From: Nitrosomonas marina
GTDB lineage: Bacteria; Pseudomonadota; Gammaproteobacteria; Burkholderiales; Nitrosomonadaceae
Assembly: GCF_900111605.1 (NCBI RefSeq)
Contig: NZ_FOIA01000011.1
Coordinates: 37,375 to 101,374 of the forward strand
DNA length: 64,000 nucleotides
Reading direction: 5' to 3'
The notes below the pieces were generated by a model that ran no database searches, was not told where the DNA came from, and saw only the letters and a program-made list of their open reading frames with translations. Below, in pieces: positions 27,176 to 36,019 of this stretch. Made by a program: the position numbers and the translations under genes. How positions within the stretch are numbered: the first letter of the stretch is position 1; each line of letters starts with the position of its first letter.

Positions 27176-27441
27176 TACTCTATCAATATGATATTGCCGG
27201 GTTCAGTGAGCTTGTCAGTGTTCATGGCAAGGCGTGTCTTGCAGGAAATAGCCGCTCTATTACCAAAAGACACAACGCAGCCCATGGATGCTGACAAGCT
27301 CACCCATAGGGCGTTACCGTGGTGTCCTGCAGCCGTGTTACAGTACTTGAAAAGGGAACAACCCTTTCCCGCGTACTGTGCCTTGCTCCATAACACCACG
27401 GCAACGCTGTACTTGGCAATATCATATTGATAGAGTACTAG
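27172..27441. mobile_element. Intact 262-bp MITE with CTAG target duplication
   Basis: The element (27176-27437) has perfect 23-base terminal inverted repeats (outer TACTCTATCA, inner TATTGCC) and is flanked by CTAG (27172-27175 and 27438-27441), consistent with a 4-base target duplication. No transposase is encoded. Two internal hairpins fill it: 27206-27218 with 27291-27303 (13/13 paired, loop itself structured), and 27311-27325 with 27393-27407 (14/15 paired), the latter enclosing further stems (27340-27346 with 27373-27379, and 27351-27356 with 27362-27367). Transcribed, it would form a cross-shaped RNA and could terminate the alpha-dioxygenase operon. CTAG preference is shared by IS5- and IS701-type transposases; the mobilising element is not in the window. 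Confidence 0.85.
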
Positions 27442-27708
27442 TACTAGGTCAGGATTTTAATGTATCTGTAACCACTTTATTCTGCCGATCCTCCGTTCAA
27501 ACAGATCCTCATTACGAGCAAAATGATTTGTAATAGCGCGAAGCAATGTAAACACGACATGAAACATGCAACTATACATCGTGTATAACAGACTGTGTCA
27601 GCATGAAATTTGATCTCCCGCCTTGGAACAGGTCGGCAAATAACAAGACAACCCTATTACCCGGCCAAATTCATAACGATCCTTGGCAGAACCCGAAGAT
27701 TATTTCAT
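27442..27708. other. Intergenic region between MITE and DUF5995 gene
   Basis: No gene is seen. The stretch lies between the MITE and the 3' end of the minus-strand DUF5995 gene; it contains only short open frames. Confidence 0.5.
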
Positions 27709-28530
27709 CTACTCCAGTACCCCAATATGCTGGCGTATAGTCCCTCGTTCACCTAAGCGGATCATGAAACAAGCAAATGACTTGGCAAAACCCGGACGGG
27801 ATATAACTTCTGAAAACATAGCAACAACCTGATCTTTTTTCATGATTTCCTGCGCGCGCAGTTCTTCTGATAAAGGTGCCAGAGATTCTGCAAACGACCA
27901 GGCTGCTTCCCGCGCTTTTTCCATGCTGAAATTGATAACGATATCGTCCGCTTCTGCAACAACACTATTCAACAATCGGAGCAATGGCCAGATACGCGCT
28001 AATTTCTGCTGCACTTCTTCTACCTGACTGGCCAATACCACATTGATTTTATCAAAATCATTCTTCATATCCGGTAATTCACTGACTGGAACAGTATCAA
28101 CAACGGCGATTCCAAGATCTAGATTAATGTGTGCATTCATCCCCAATAATAAATGCTGTAATACAATAGGACGCCAGTGTTGAGTTTCTTGAAATGCAGC
28201 CAACCAAGACTGGGTCGACTGTTGACCTGTTAAATATTGAAAGCATGCTTGAATATAGCGATTTGCAAATATGACGGTAAGCCGGGTTATACGCAAATCG
28301 TTTTCAAACATATTCTGCTCGATGCTAATTTTTGTTTGCTCCAGAATCTGTCGATATAGCGCCGCAAAATATCCGATGCGTGAATTATTTTGTTTTGACC
28401 AGCTAATGATATGGTTTATCTGTTCGATCGCACCATTTATCGATGATGCCGGTTTCGAGATTGAATCTGGAAATGCTGTAGTAAACATAGCATCGAACCT
28501 ATTTGACAGAGAGAAATAAAGCGCATTCAC
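27709..28530 (-). CDS. DUF5995 family protein
   Basis: A 273-residue cytoplasmic protein, mostly helical, with the family-like segment LQHLLLGMNAHINLDLGIAVV (about 125-146) and a helical C terminus. DUF5995 has no established biochemical role; the conserved GMNAHINLDL motif could be part of an active site. It is the only minus-strand gene inside the lipid locus and appears separately transcribed. No signal or membrane segment is seen. Assignment to DUF5995 rests on that motif read by eye. Confidence 0.7.
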   Translation of the reverse strand: MNALYFSLSNRFDAMFTTAFPDSISKPASSINGAIEQINHIISWSKQNNSRIGYFAALYRQILEQTKISIEQNMFENDLRITRLTVIFANRYIQACFQYLTGQQSTQSWLAAFQETQHWRPIVLQHLLLGMNAHINLDLGIAVVDTVPVSELPDMKNDFDKINVVLASQVEEVQQKLARIWPLLRLLNSVVAEADDIVINFSMEKAREAAWSFAESLAPLSEELRAQEIMKKDQVVAMFSEVISRPGFAKSFACFMIRLGERGTIRQHIGVLE

Positions 28531-29098
28531 ATCATACTGAAAAAAACTTTATTAGCAAATTCTGAAGCGAACGCTAATATCTGGACACTGGAATGACGCG
28601 GAAATCACTTTCAGTCATTTATATCGAAGTTCTGCTGGCAACACCAAAGTCATCAGGACGTTGTCAGAATCATCGCAACAATATGAGCATCAACTACCGA
28701 GGATGCGTTGGTCTGAGTTTTTGGCGCTCACGGTTTGAGCGGTACTGTTAACTGCAACCGGTGCCCAAGGATGAGCAGATGTTGATGCGACTGACTGACA
28801 AAATCCAGTCTGGAGGGACTGTAACCTGGTTCCTGGCGTACTGTTCAACCAGGCAAGTACATAGTTAAAATAAATGTCCCTGGAAAATTTACTCTGTAAC
28901 TGATAATGTTTCTTGTACCTTTTTTATGGATTGTGCTAAAGTCCTTACCATGGTTATTGTTAAAAAATAGGTGGCTCTGTTATTCATAAAATCATCGTAT
29001 AAATAAGAAATAAAAGCTTTTCAGCTGTTCAGGCGTTTTGTTCTCTTGGAGTTAATAATTTTTGAGTAGATTTTCAAATCTTTGAAGGAGTAACGAAA
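28531..29098. other. Divergent intergenic region, 568 bp
   Basis: Region between the DUF5995 gene and the plus-strand DyP operon. It must hold two divergent promoters. A short frame (about 28780-28870) resembles no gene that I know and may be a fragment. AAGGAG at about 29085 serves the next gene. Confidence 0.5.
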
Positions 29099-29554
29099 AT
29101 GAATAATACGGTAAAAACCTGGTTGGGCAAATCGCGTGAGGAGCTTGATGAAATCTATCGTAATGCCGAACCGGGCAACATCCCGAGTGGCGATACGCAC
29201 GGAACTGCTATATTAGCGGGTTCTATATTTTCAAAAATCGTCGCCGCATTTGCTCGTCTGTTTGCATGGCAGGGCAAAGTGTTCGATCTTTTCTGTCCTG
29301 GAGCGCAGGCAGGCCTGCTTGTCAATAAAATAACACCATTCAGCCTGTCATTCATAGTTGCAAAAGTGTATCGCGATAAAAGCTGGCTGGATGGCAAGGA
29401 TACTATCGTTATAGATTATTCCAAAACTTCATTTGTTGCCAAAGCGATCCGCGACGAAATTCGTGAAATAGAACCTGGTGTCTATCTAGGCAAAGTATGG
29501 TGGGGAAAATGGCGGGTTCTTGATTTTGCCCTGACTCGCGATAACGTAGATTAG
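29099..29554 (+). CDS. Conserved protein of unknown function (lipid locus)
   Basis: A 151-residue protein with a strong AAGGAG ribosome binding site. The C-terminal half reads KDTIVIDYSKTSFVAKAIRDEIREIEPGVYLGKVWWGK followed by WRVLDFAL; this DYS-T-S--A---RDEIRE--PG-YLG pattern is, as I recall, found in many uncharacterised bacterial proteins with no assigned activity. There is no signal peptide; a short hydrophobic stretch at about 39-50 is weak. It is the first gene of a run with the unknown membrane protein, DyP peroxidase and catalase-like genes. Confidence 0.75.
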   Translation: MNNTVKTWLGKSREELDEIYRNAEPGNIPSGDTHGTAILAGSIFSKIVAAFARLFAWQGKVFDLFCPGAQAGLLVNKITPFSLSFIVAKVYRDKSWLDGKDTIVIDYSKTSFVAKAIRDEIREIEPGVYLGKVWWGKWRVLDFALTRDNVD

Positions 29555-29591
29555 AGTTATGTACAAACAACGCCCAGCTTGAGACACAATC

Positions 29592-30902
29592 ATGACACCT
29601 CAGTCCACTTTTATGATCACCGCGACGGTGCGCGTTGGGGAGCTTAAAAATTTACGCACACTGTTAGCATCATTGAACCAGGAAGAAATACCTGGACACG
29701 CCAATCCTGAAAACAATCTGGTACCATTTGGCAAATTTGACCGCCTGCATTTTGCGCGCTTTGTCATTATAGAAGCAAAAACAGCGCACGAAATCACTGC
29801 ATTTGGTGTCAACCCGAGACCATGGCGCCCCACTCTTGCTTTTCTTGGAGACATTGACGGCGACAAGGAATCATTTCTGGCACAACTAGCTGAGCACGCA
29901 GCATCCGGCCTGAAACAAATATTTTCATATTGTGAAGATTTTTCCGAAGAAGGCTCTGACTTGTTGGAATGGATGAAACGCCACAATGTGGACCAACAGG
30001 CAAATTACGTCAACTGGATTGGTCGAACAGTCAAACAAATTCATGAAGAAGCCGCGCTACATCAGAGTTTGTCTGCTTATTTACAACAAATCGTCGATGA
30101 AGTCGGGCGGGAAAACATTCGGCCGCTACGGCAAAAACTGCTGTCTTATGTTGAAATGGAAAAGCATAAAGGCAGATTGACCCTCACACCCCCGGAACCA
30201 ACACCTGTCGGTTGGAAAACTAAAAATTTAATGCACAAGTTTGGCGTTCCACTGATACTGTTGCTTTTATCACCAATTTTCCTGATTATCGCGCCTTTTT
30301 TTGCGATACGGTTACGAATGCTGGAGCGTTCGGATCCGGAACTTTTTATAAGGCCCAGTCGCGAACACATCAAGACCCTGACAGTTCAGGAGGACTGGGA
30401 TGTAAGCAATCAATACAGTGTTTTCGGCGATGTGAAGCCTGGCCTTTTCCGGTTGCTGACTTTCAGATTTATCGTCTTCCTGACCGACTATATCGCCAGG
30501 CATATTTATAACCGGGGTTACCTCACGCGCATTAAAACTATTCATTTTGCACGCTGGGTATTTGTGGATAACAACCATCGTGTCTTTTTCGCCAGTAATT
30601 ATGATGGCAGTCATGAAAGCTATATGGACGATTTTATTAACAAGGTCGGCTGGGGTTTAAATCTATTGTTCAGCAATGGTGTCGGTTATCCGACTACCAC
30701 ATGGTTAATAAAAGACGGTGCGCAACGGGAACATCCGTTCAAATACACGCAACGGCGACATCAAATACCTACCGAAGTCTGGTACAAGGCTTATCCGGGA
30801 TTAACTGCCGTAGATCTGGCGCGTAACAGTCGAATCCGGCAAGGAATAGAAAACCGGCAATGGAATGATGCAGAACTCCGCGAATGGTTGAGCTTGATTT
30901 GA
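29592..30902 (+). CDS. Conserved membrane protein of unknown function next to DyP gene
   Basis: A 436-residue protein. The N-terminal half is soluble with an alpha/beta pattern (FMITATVRVGELKNLRTLLASL, FDRLHFARFVIIEAK), which faintly resembles a peroxidase-like ferredoxin fold. A hydrophobic stretch follows (about 218-238, VPLILLLLSPIFLIIAPFFA). The C-terminal half contains TIHFARWVFVDNNHRVFFASNYDGSHESYMDDFINKVG, a strikingly conserved-looking segment. The two RFARFV/HFARWV-type motifs suggest an internal duplication of a domain that binds something common. The gene is 14 bases before the DyP peroxidase and is probably a partner of it. I cannot name the family. Confidence 0.75.
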   Translation: MTPQSTFMITATVRVGELKNLRTLLASLNQEEIPGHANPENNLVPFGKFDRLHFARFVIIEAKTAHEITAFGVNPRPWRPTLAFLGDIDGDKESFLAQLAEHAASGLKQIFSYCEDFSEEGSDLLEWMKRHNVDQQANYVNWIGRTVKQIHEEAALHQSLSAYLQQIVDEVGRENIRPLRQKLLSYVEMEKHKGRLTLTPPEPTPVGWKTKNLMHKFGVPLILLLLSPIFLIIAPFFAIRLRMLERSDPELFIRPSREHIKTLTVQEDWDVSNQYSVFGDVKPGLFRLLTFRFIVFLTDYIARHIYNRGYLTRIKTIHFARWVFVDNNHRVFFASNYDGSHESYMDDFINKVGWGLNLLFSNGVGYPTTTWLIKDGAQREHPFKYTQRRHQIPTEVWYKAYPGLTAVDLARNSRIRQGIENRQWNDAELREWLSLI

Positions 30903-30915
30903 GCAGGGGCGTGAA

Positions 30916-32430
30916 ATGAATAAAACAAGCAACTTTGAATTTGATGACTTGCAGGGACTGCTGCGCTTTGGCCATGGCAAGTTAACCGATACCTGTTTTT
31001 TGCTGCTGAATATTGCAGACGTAGATGCTGCCAAACAGTGGTTGAGCGCTGCGCCAATCACTGATGCCAGTACCACCGACACTTTACCGGACACCGCTTT
31101 GCAAATTGCTTTTTCCGTCGAGGGACTGCGTACGCTGAAACTCAGGGAATCCGTAATAGAAGGATTCTCGGATGAGTTTATTGTCGGCATGACAGGCGAT
31201 GAAAGCCGCTCGCGTCGACTTGGGGATGTAGACGACAACACACCGTCCAAGTGGGAATGGGGAGGCAGTGAAACTGCTGTTCCGCATGTTTTATTATTGC
31301 TTTATGCCAGACAGGGCGAACTGGATCACTGGCGGACAACGGTCGAAGGAGAACATTTCGCAGAGGCATTTCATTTACTGAGTCAACTGCCGACCCAGTC
31401 TATTAATGATATTGAACCGTTCGGGTTCGTGGATGGTATCAGTCAGCCTACCATTGACTGGATGCAGAAACAAAGCACGGATATTCATGAACGTGACCGC
31501 TATTCCAATTTGCTGGCGCCAGGCGAAATGGTATTGGGCTATCCGAATGAATATGGACACTACACACCGCGACCGCTTATTGACCCGCAAGAGGACAGAC
31601 TTGCAGCGGAACTGCCTGACGCCGAAGACGAACCGCGACTTAAAGACCTTGGCCGCAATGGAACTTATCTGGTAATACGGCAGCTAAGCCAGGATGTCCC
31701 TGGCTTCTGGCGATTCCTTGACAAAGAAGCGGCATCCGATGCTGACCGGCGCGAACAGATCGCTACCGCCATGGTGGGCAGAGAGCGCAACGGAACACCA
31801 TTGATCGCAGAACACATCCCCGGCATTGCAGCTGAAGATCATGGAAATAATTTTACCTTTGACCTCGATCCGAAAGGAAATCATTGTCCGATTGGCGCAC
31901 ATATCCGCAGGGCAAATCCGCGTACAGGCGATTTTCCACCGGGTGTGACCGGTTTGTTCAGTCGCCTGATCAAAATACTCGGTTTTGCGCAGGCGCCGGA
32001 AGAGGACTTGATCGCATCCTCCCGCTTTCATCGTTTGTTACGCCGGGGACGCAGTTACGGTTCTGTATTATCGCCGGAGGACGCAGTAAAGCCTGATGCG
32101 CCTGCCGGCGATCGCGGCATACAGTTTATTTGTCTGGTCGCCAACATTTCCAGGCAATTTGAGTTTGTTCAGAATGCTTGGATGGTCAATAGTAAGTTTG
32201 GCGGCGTACAGAATGAAAGAGGACCATTGGTAGGGCACCGAAAACCATTAATTGACGGTCAATCCACTGATCATTTTAATCGTCCCGACGCAGCAGGAAC
32301 GATGAGAACAGTTTGTCATTTGCCGCAATTTGTAACAGTACGCGGCGGTGGTTATTTTTTTATGCCGGGGTTACGCGCTTTGAAATACATTGCCGCCACA
32401 CCGACTAACGGGAGAGATAGCGCATCATGA
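30916..32430 (+). CDS. DyP-type haem peroxidase
   Basis: A 504-residue dye-decolourising peroxidase. Family features: the distal motif GFVDGISQP at 170-178 (aspartate D173, normally GxxDG), and the proximal histidine region CPIGAHIRRANPRTGD (about 324-339; probable haem ligand H329). The length is that of the long DyP forms. No Tat or Sec signal is present, so it appears cytoplasmic. It overlaps the following catalase-like gene by four bases (ATGA), which implies translational coupling and joint function. DyP enzymes use H2O2 or organic hydroperoxides; here lipid hydroperoxides from COX/LOX are the contextual candidates. Confidence 0.92.
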   Translation: MNKTSNFEFDDLQGLLRFGHGKLTDTCFLLLNIADVDAAKQWLSAAPITDASTTDTLPDTALQIAFSVEGLRTLKLRESVIEGFSDEFIVGMTGDESRSRRLGDVDDNTPSKWEWGGSETAVPHVLLLLYARQGELDHWRTTVEGEHFAEAFHLLSQLPTQSINDIEPFGFVDGISQPTIDWMQKQSTDIHERDRYSNLLAPGEMVLGYPNEYGHYTPRPLIDPQEDRLAAELPDAEDEPRLKDLGRNGTYLVIRQLSQDVPGFWRFLDKEAASDADRREQIATAMVGRERNGTPLIAEHIPGIAAEDHGNNFTFDLDPKGNHCPIGAHIRRANPRTGDFPPGVTGLFSRLIKILGFAQAPEEDLIASSRFHRLLRRGRSYGSVLSPEDAVKPDAPAGDRGIQFICLVANISRQFEFVQNAWMVNSKFGGVQNERGPLVGHRKPLIDGQSTDHFNRPDAAGTMRTVCHLPQFVTVRGGGYFFMPGLRALKYIAATPTNGRDSAS

Positions 32431-33641
32431 TGGACAGAAACCCTATCGTCAGCCGTATACTTAAAGCCATTCATAATTTTCTGATTATTTTGTTGCGCAT
32501 AGAGCGTCGGCTTGAGCCCTGGTTTCGTCAACAATGGGATTTTCTTTTCCGTGAACCGTCAGCCCGATTTATCCAGTACTTAAAGAACCGGCGTCGTAAA
32601 AATCTGGGGTTAAAGATTGCTGAAGAAAGAGTCGATCCTGACGAGGAAGAGAGTCTGAACCAGATTATCGATCTCATGTCCGATCAAATGCGCGGGCGTT
32701 TTAAACCTGGCGGGTATGAACGCGGCGGCAATACTAAAACGCATGGAATTGTTCGCGCGACAGTCACCATACGTGATGACCTGCCTGAACATTGTCGTAA
32801 AGGAATTTTTGCGGAACCGCGCAGTTACCCTGCTTATGTGCGTTATTCCGGACCCGGGCCGAACGTACCCGCCGACATCAACGATGTCGGTTTTATGAGC
32901 ATGGCGGTAAAGCTCATGGGGGTCCCTGGCGAAAAGCTTATGGATGAGGAAAAATTCACACAGGACCTGATTACCACCAGTGGTGGCGCAACATTTGTCA
33001 CACCCAACACAAGGGAAAATGTCAAACTGCAGTACTGGAGCCTAAGGGACATGACATTGTATTATTTTCTCAACCCGATGGACTCCCATATTCTCGATTT
33101 TTTCATGCAGAGCCTGTGGAACGAAACCCAGTACAACCCGCTGGGACAGCGGTACTGGAGCTGCACGCCGTATTTGCTGGGTGAAGGCCAGGCCATGATG
33201 TACACATTCATCCCCAAAACAAAAGACGTTGAACGACACATTCCGGGCCTTCCCTTCGGTGAAGTTCCCTTTAATTATCTGCGGGATAACATGGTTAAAA
33301 CATTAGCTGAAAAAGATGTCGAATTTGATTTGATGATTCAACTGCAAACTGATCCGCATCTAATGCCGATCGAAGATGGATCGATTCGCTGGCCGGAAAA
33401 ATTATCACCTTTTATACCAGCTGCAACTGTACATATTCCAAAACAGAAATTTGATTCCGAAGCGCAGTTTGAATTTGCCAAGCGCCTGAAAATGAACCCA
33501 TGGCATTGTTTGCCCGAACATCGGCCTTTGGGCAACCTAAATCGTGCACGATTTAGAATGTATTATGAATTGTCCCGGTTTCGCCAGGAAATGAATGAAA
33601 CCACACATTTGGAACCTACCGGGGACGAAGTATTTGATTAA
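32427..33641 (+). CDS. Catalase-related haemoprotein, allene oxide synthase-like active site
   Basis: A 404-residue protein related to catalases but smaller and divergent. The distal haem histidine H106 is in KTHGIVRATV, with threonine T105 before it. Thr-His is the signature of coral allene oxide synthase (Thr66-His67), where catalases have valine. The proximal ligand motif R-x-x-x-Y is R375-x3-Y379 (RARFRMYYELSR). The distal asparagine region that follows VGFMSMAVKLMG reads DLITTSGGATFV, so the catalase Asn looks replaced. An N-terminal basic and hydrophobic segment (about 9-25) may attach it to a membrane. Coupled by overlap to the DyP gene. Because LOX hydroperoxides are the substrate of catalase-related allene oxide synthases, this reading fits the neighbours; hydroperoxide isomerase or lyase activity is also possible. 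Confidence 0.82.
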   Translation: MMDRNPIVSRILKAIHNFLIILLRIERRLEPWFRQQWDFLFREPSARFIQYLKNRRRKNLGLKIAEERVDPDEEESLNQIIDLMSDQMRGRFKPGGYERGGNTKTHGIVRATVTIRDDLPEHCRKGIFAEPRSYPAYVRYSGPGPNVPADINDVGFMSMAVKLMGVPGEKLMDEEKFTQDLITTSGGATFVTPNTRENVKLQYWSLRDMTLYYFLNPMDSHILDFFMQSLWNETQYNPLGQRYWSCTPYLLGEGQAMMYTFIPKTKDVERHIPGLPFGEVPFNYLRDNMVKTLAEKDVEFDLMIQLQTDPHLMPIEDGSIRWPEKLSPFIPAATVHIPKQKFDSEAQFEFAKRLKMNPWHCLPEHRPLGNLNRARFRMYYELSRFRQEMNETTHLEPTGDEVFD

Positions 33642-33926
33642 TTTAAAGACAAACACGCAGTGCTCATGCATATAAATGCCATTAACAGCGCCTTATCAAG
33701 ACGCTACACACGGATTTTTGAAAATTTCTTATTCAATAATTCCGTTTTTTAGACATAATCTTTACGCAACCAAATTGATACACGTTACGACAAAAAGGAA
33801 ACCCGATGCACTAGATGACCAACAATAATCCGGCCCCGGCATATTTGATCAGAAAATAGCTGTTGCTGGTTTCTTGTTTACGCGGACAAATTAAAGCAAT
33901 ATTTCCAGCAACAATGGGAGGATATC
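33642..33926. other. Intergenic region before the second patatin
   Basis: 285 bases without a gene. It ends in a GGGAGGATATC ribosome binding site for the patatin gene; I saw no clear terminator or promoter in it. Confidence 0.5.
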
Positions 33927-35663
33927 ATGAAACTTGGTTTAGCTCTCTCTGGTGGCGGATTCCGTGCCGCTTTTTTTCATATTGGTGTTTTGGCCCGCAT
34001 GGCGGAAATTGGCAAACTCAGACAAGTTGAGGTCATTTCTACGGTTTCAGGTGGTTCGATTGTAGGCGCCATGTATTACGTCAAACTGAAAAAACTGTTT
34101 GAAACGAATATATCACCTTCAAACGAACAATTGGTTCAGCTGGTTCAGGAGCTGGAAATCGAATTTCTTGAAGGCGTACAAAAAAATATCCGTATGCGGA
34201 CATTCCTGAATCCGCTCAAAAATCTCAAAATGTCTCTTGCCAGCTATTCGAGGAGCGATCGCTTAGCTGAACTTTATGACAAATTTTTTTACCGCCCGGT
34301 ACTCAACCCTGTCAGCAGTGAAATGATAAAAATGCGCGACCTGAAGATTAATCCCGGCGGCAGGCCAGCGCATCCCGATGAATTCAATAAAACTTCCCAC
34401 CAGCATTTCGCTTCCCAGCTGCCCATTATAAACACACTAATAGAAAACGAAGCATGCAAACTACCCATAATTCTGATCAATGCCACTTCATTAAATAGCG
34501 GACATAACTGGCGCTTTGAAGCATCGCGGATGGGCGAGCCCGATGCAACAGGGTCTAAAGCTTTATCAAAAATCGACAAAAATTGCCGATTCAGCAGACC
34601 AAAAACGTATGAGGACATGCCTGAAAGACCTAGAGAAACCAAGCTGGGACATGCAGTCGCTGCCTCTGCTTGCGTGCCAGCCTTGTTTCACCCTTTGTCT
34701 GTCAGCGAACTGTATCAGGAGGATTGCCGCATCCAGCTTGTTGATGGCGGAGTACACGATAATCAGGGTATCCAAGCGCTTATCGACAGGCAATGTGACG
34801 AAATGATAGTCAGCGATGCATCTGGTCACATGAGTGATGAAACAGCGCCATCTACCCAGATACATCAGGTATTAATGCGGAGCAATAAAATCCTGATGGA
34901 TAGGGTACGGGAAGAGGAACTAAAAAGTATTCTTGATGATAATGACATCAAAGTAACCTTTATGCATTTGCGTCAGGGCCTGACTAAAAAAACTTTTGCA
35001 TACATCAACGAACCCAATCCGATAACATCTGAGCCGAGCCAGACTCTCTGTTTCGGCGTTCATCCGGAGATTCAGGATGCAGTTTCTCATATCCGCACCG
35101 ACCTGGATTCATTTTCAGACATTGAAGCGGATACACTGATGGCTGACGGCTATTTAATGAGCAAGTATCAGTTTGAAGAAAAGAAGGCAAAGATTCAGGG
35201 GAATTGGCGATTCTCATATATGTTTGATCTGGTGACCAGCAACAACAATCCCGAGTTAATCAAGCATCTCAAAACTTCAAGCAAACAGTTCCTGAAGGTG
35301 TTCTTTTTAAAACCGATGATAAGTATCACTTTATTCCTGCTGCTTGCAGCTATCATCGGTGGCGCTATCTGGTGGTCGTTCGGCGACCAGATACAAGCCT
35401 ACCTGGATCAGCCACTGAATATAGAAACAAGGTATGACTTATTCATTTATATTGCTGTGGCCGCTCTTTTCATGATTTTATCGTTTCTGTTTGCTCGATT
35501 GAAAGTGTTGTATTCCTTGCGCAAATCGATCTGGCGGTTTCTTGCACACGCTCTGCTTCCTGCATTGGGATCGATATTCATCATGCTGCACCTGGTAACA
35601 TTTGATAAAGTCTTTTTGAAAGCTGGAAAACGGGAAAAATTTATCAAACAGCGCAAGGAGTAG
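33927..35663 (+). CDS. Patatin-like phospholipase with C-terminal membrane segments
   Basis: A 578-residue protein. The N-terminal patatin domain has the oxyanion loop LSGGGFRAAFFHIG (7-20), nucleophile S41 in STVSGGS (the usual first glycine of GxSxG is threonine), and the dyad aspartate in LVDGGVHDNQG (about residue 272). The C-terminal part has three hydrophobic segments (roughly 475-493, 509-530 and 542-565), so the enzyme is an inner-membrane protein with a cytoplasmic lipase domain. It bounds the oxygenase cluster to the right, as the patatin lipoprotein lies inside it. The two patatins have different locations and may release fatty acids on both sides of the membrane. Confidence 0.88.
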   Translation: MKLGLALSGGGFRAAFFHIGVLARMAEIGKLRQVEVISTVSGGSIVGAMYYVKLKKLFETNISPSNEQLVQLVQELEIEFLEGVQKNIRMRTFLNPLKNLKMSLASYSRSDRLAELYDKFFYRPVLNPVSSEMIKMRDLKINPGGRPAHPDEFNKTSHQHFASQLPIINTLIENEACKLPIILINATSLNSGHNWRFEASRMGEPDATGSKALSKIDKNCRFSRPKTYEDMPERPRETKLGHAVAASACVPALFHPLSVSELYQEDCRIQLVDGGVHDNQGIQALIDRQCDEMIVSDASGHMSDETAPSTQIHQVLMRSNKILMDRVREEELKSILDDNDIKVTFMHLRQGLTKKTFAYINEPNPITSEPSQTLCFGVHPEIQDAVSHIRTDLDSFSDIEADTLMADGYLMSKYQFEEKKAKIQGNWRFSYMFDLVTSNNNPELIKHLKTSSKQFLKVFFLKPMISITLFLLLAAIIGGAIWWSFGDQIQAYLDQPLNIETRYDLFIYIAVAALFMILSFLFARLKVLYSLRKSIWRFLAHALLPALGSIFIMLHLVTFDKVFLKAGKREKFIKQRKE

Positions 35664-35703
35664 AAATTCAAGGCAAGGCAAGGATGAACAGGGAGTATTG
35701 AAG

Positions 35704-35871
35704 ATGATTATCATAAGCTCAAGAGAAAATTTTATTGATCCGGACAGAATTTCCGCTAAAGGACACATAATTCGGAAAATAGACTTTAACAAAGATAAAA
35801 CGCTGCGTGACAATATTCTGCTTCCTGACTTCCTGATCCTACTAAAAGAATTAACCCAGATTTCCCGTTAG
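35704..35871 (+). CDS. Short conserved-looking reading frame (55 residues)
   Basis: ATG preceded by CAGGGAG with a slightly long spacing. The peptide (MIIISSRENFIDPDRIS..., ending ELTQISR) is hydrophobic at the N terminus and otherwise charged. It might be the N-terminal piece of a lost gene, since it lies between the patatin gene and a truncated hydrolase. No motif is recognised. Its end overlaps one arm of an imperfect inverted repeat (35855-35876 with 36012-36033). Confidence 0.3.
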   Translation: MIIISSRENFIDPDRISAKGHIIRKIDFNKDKTLRDNILLPDFLILLKELTQISR

Positions 35872-36019
35872 GAAAATTTCTAATGGAAGCCGTTAGAGAA
35901 ACTTGTTGAATATAAAGTTGTTTCTATAAATTTGAGTTGCTTAAATCTGTAAGTTTTCCTTCCGGGAGATTTCGACAAAAGTTTTATTTGATTGGTTTTT
36001 CGTTATTGGGAAATCCCTA

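Noticed and set aside
27188..27430. An 80-codon frame inside the MITE
   Set aside because: It is made of the element's inverted repeats and hairpins; there is no transposase motif.
28590..28900. Possible insertion-sequence remnant before the DyP operon
   Set aside because: Short open frames only; no inverted repeats or transposase motif could be seen.
32427..33641. Annotating the catalase-related protein as a normal catalase
   Set aside because: It is shorter than typical catalases, with Thr before the distal His and an altered asparagine region.
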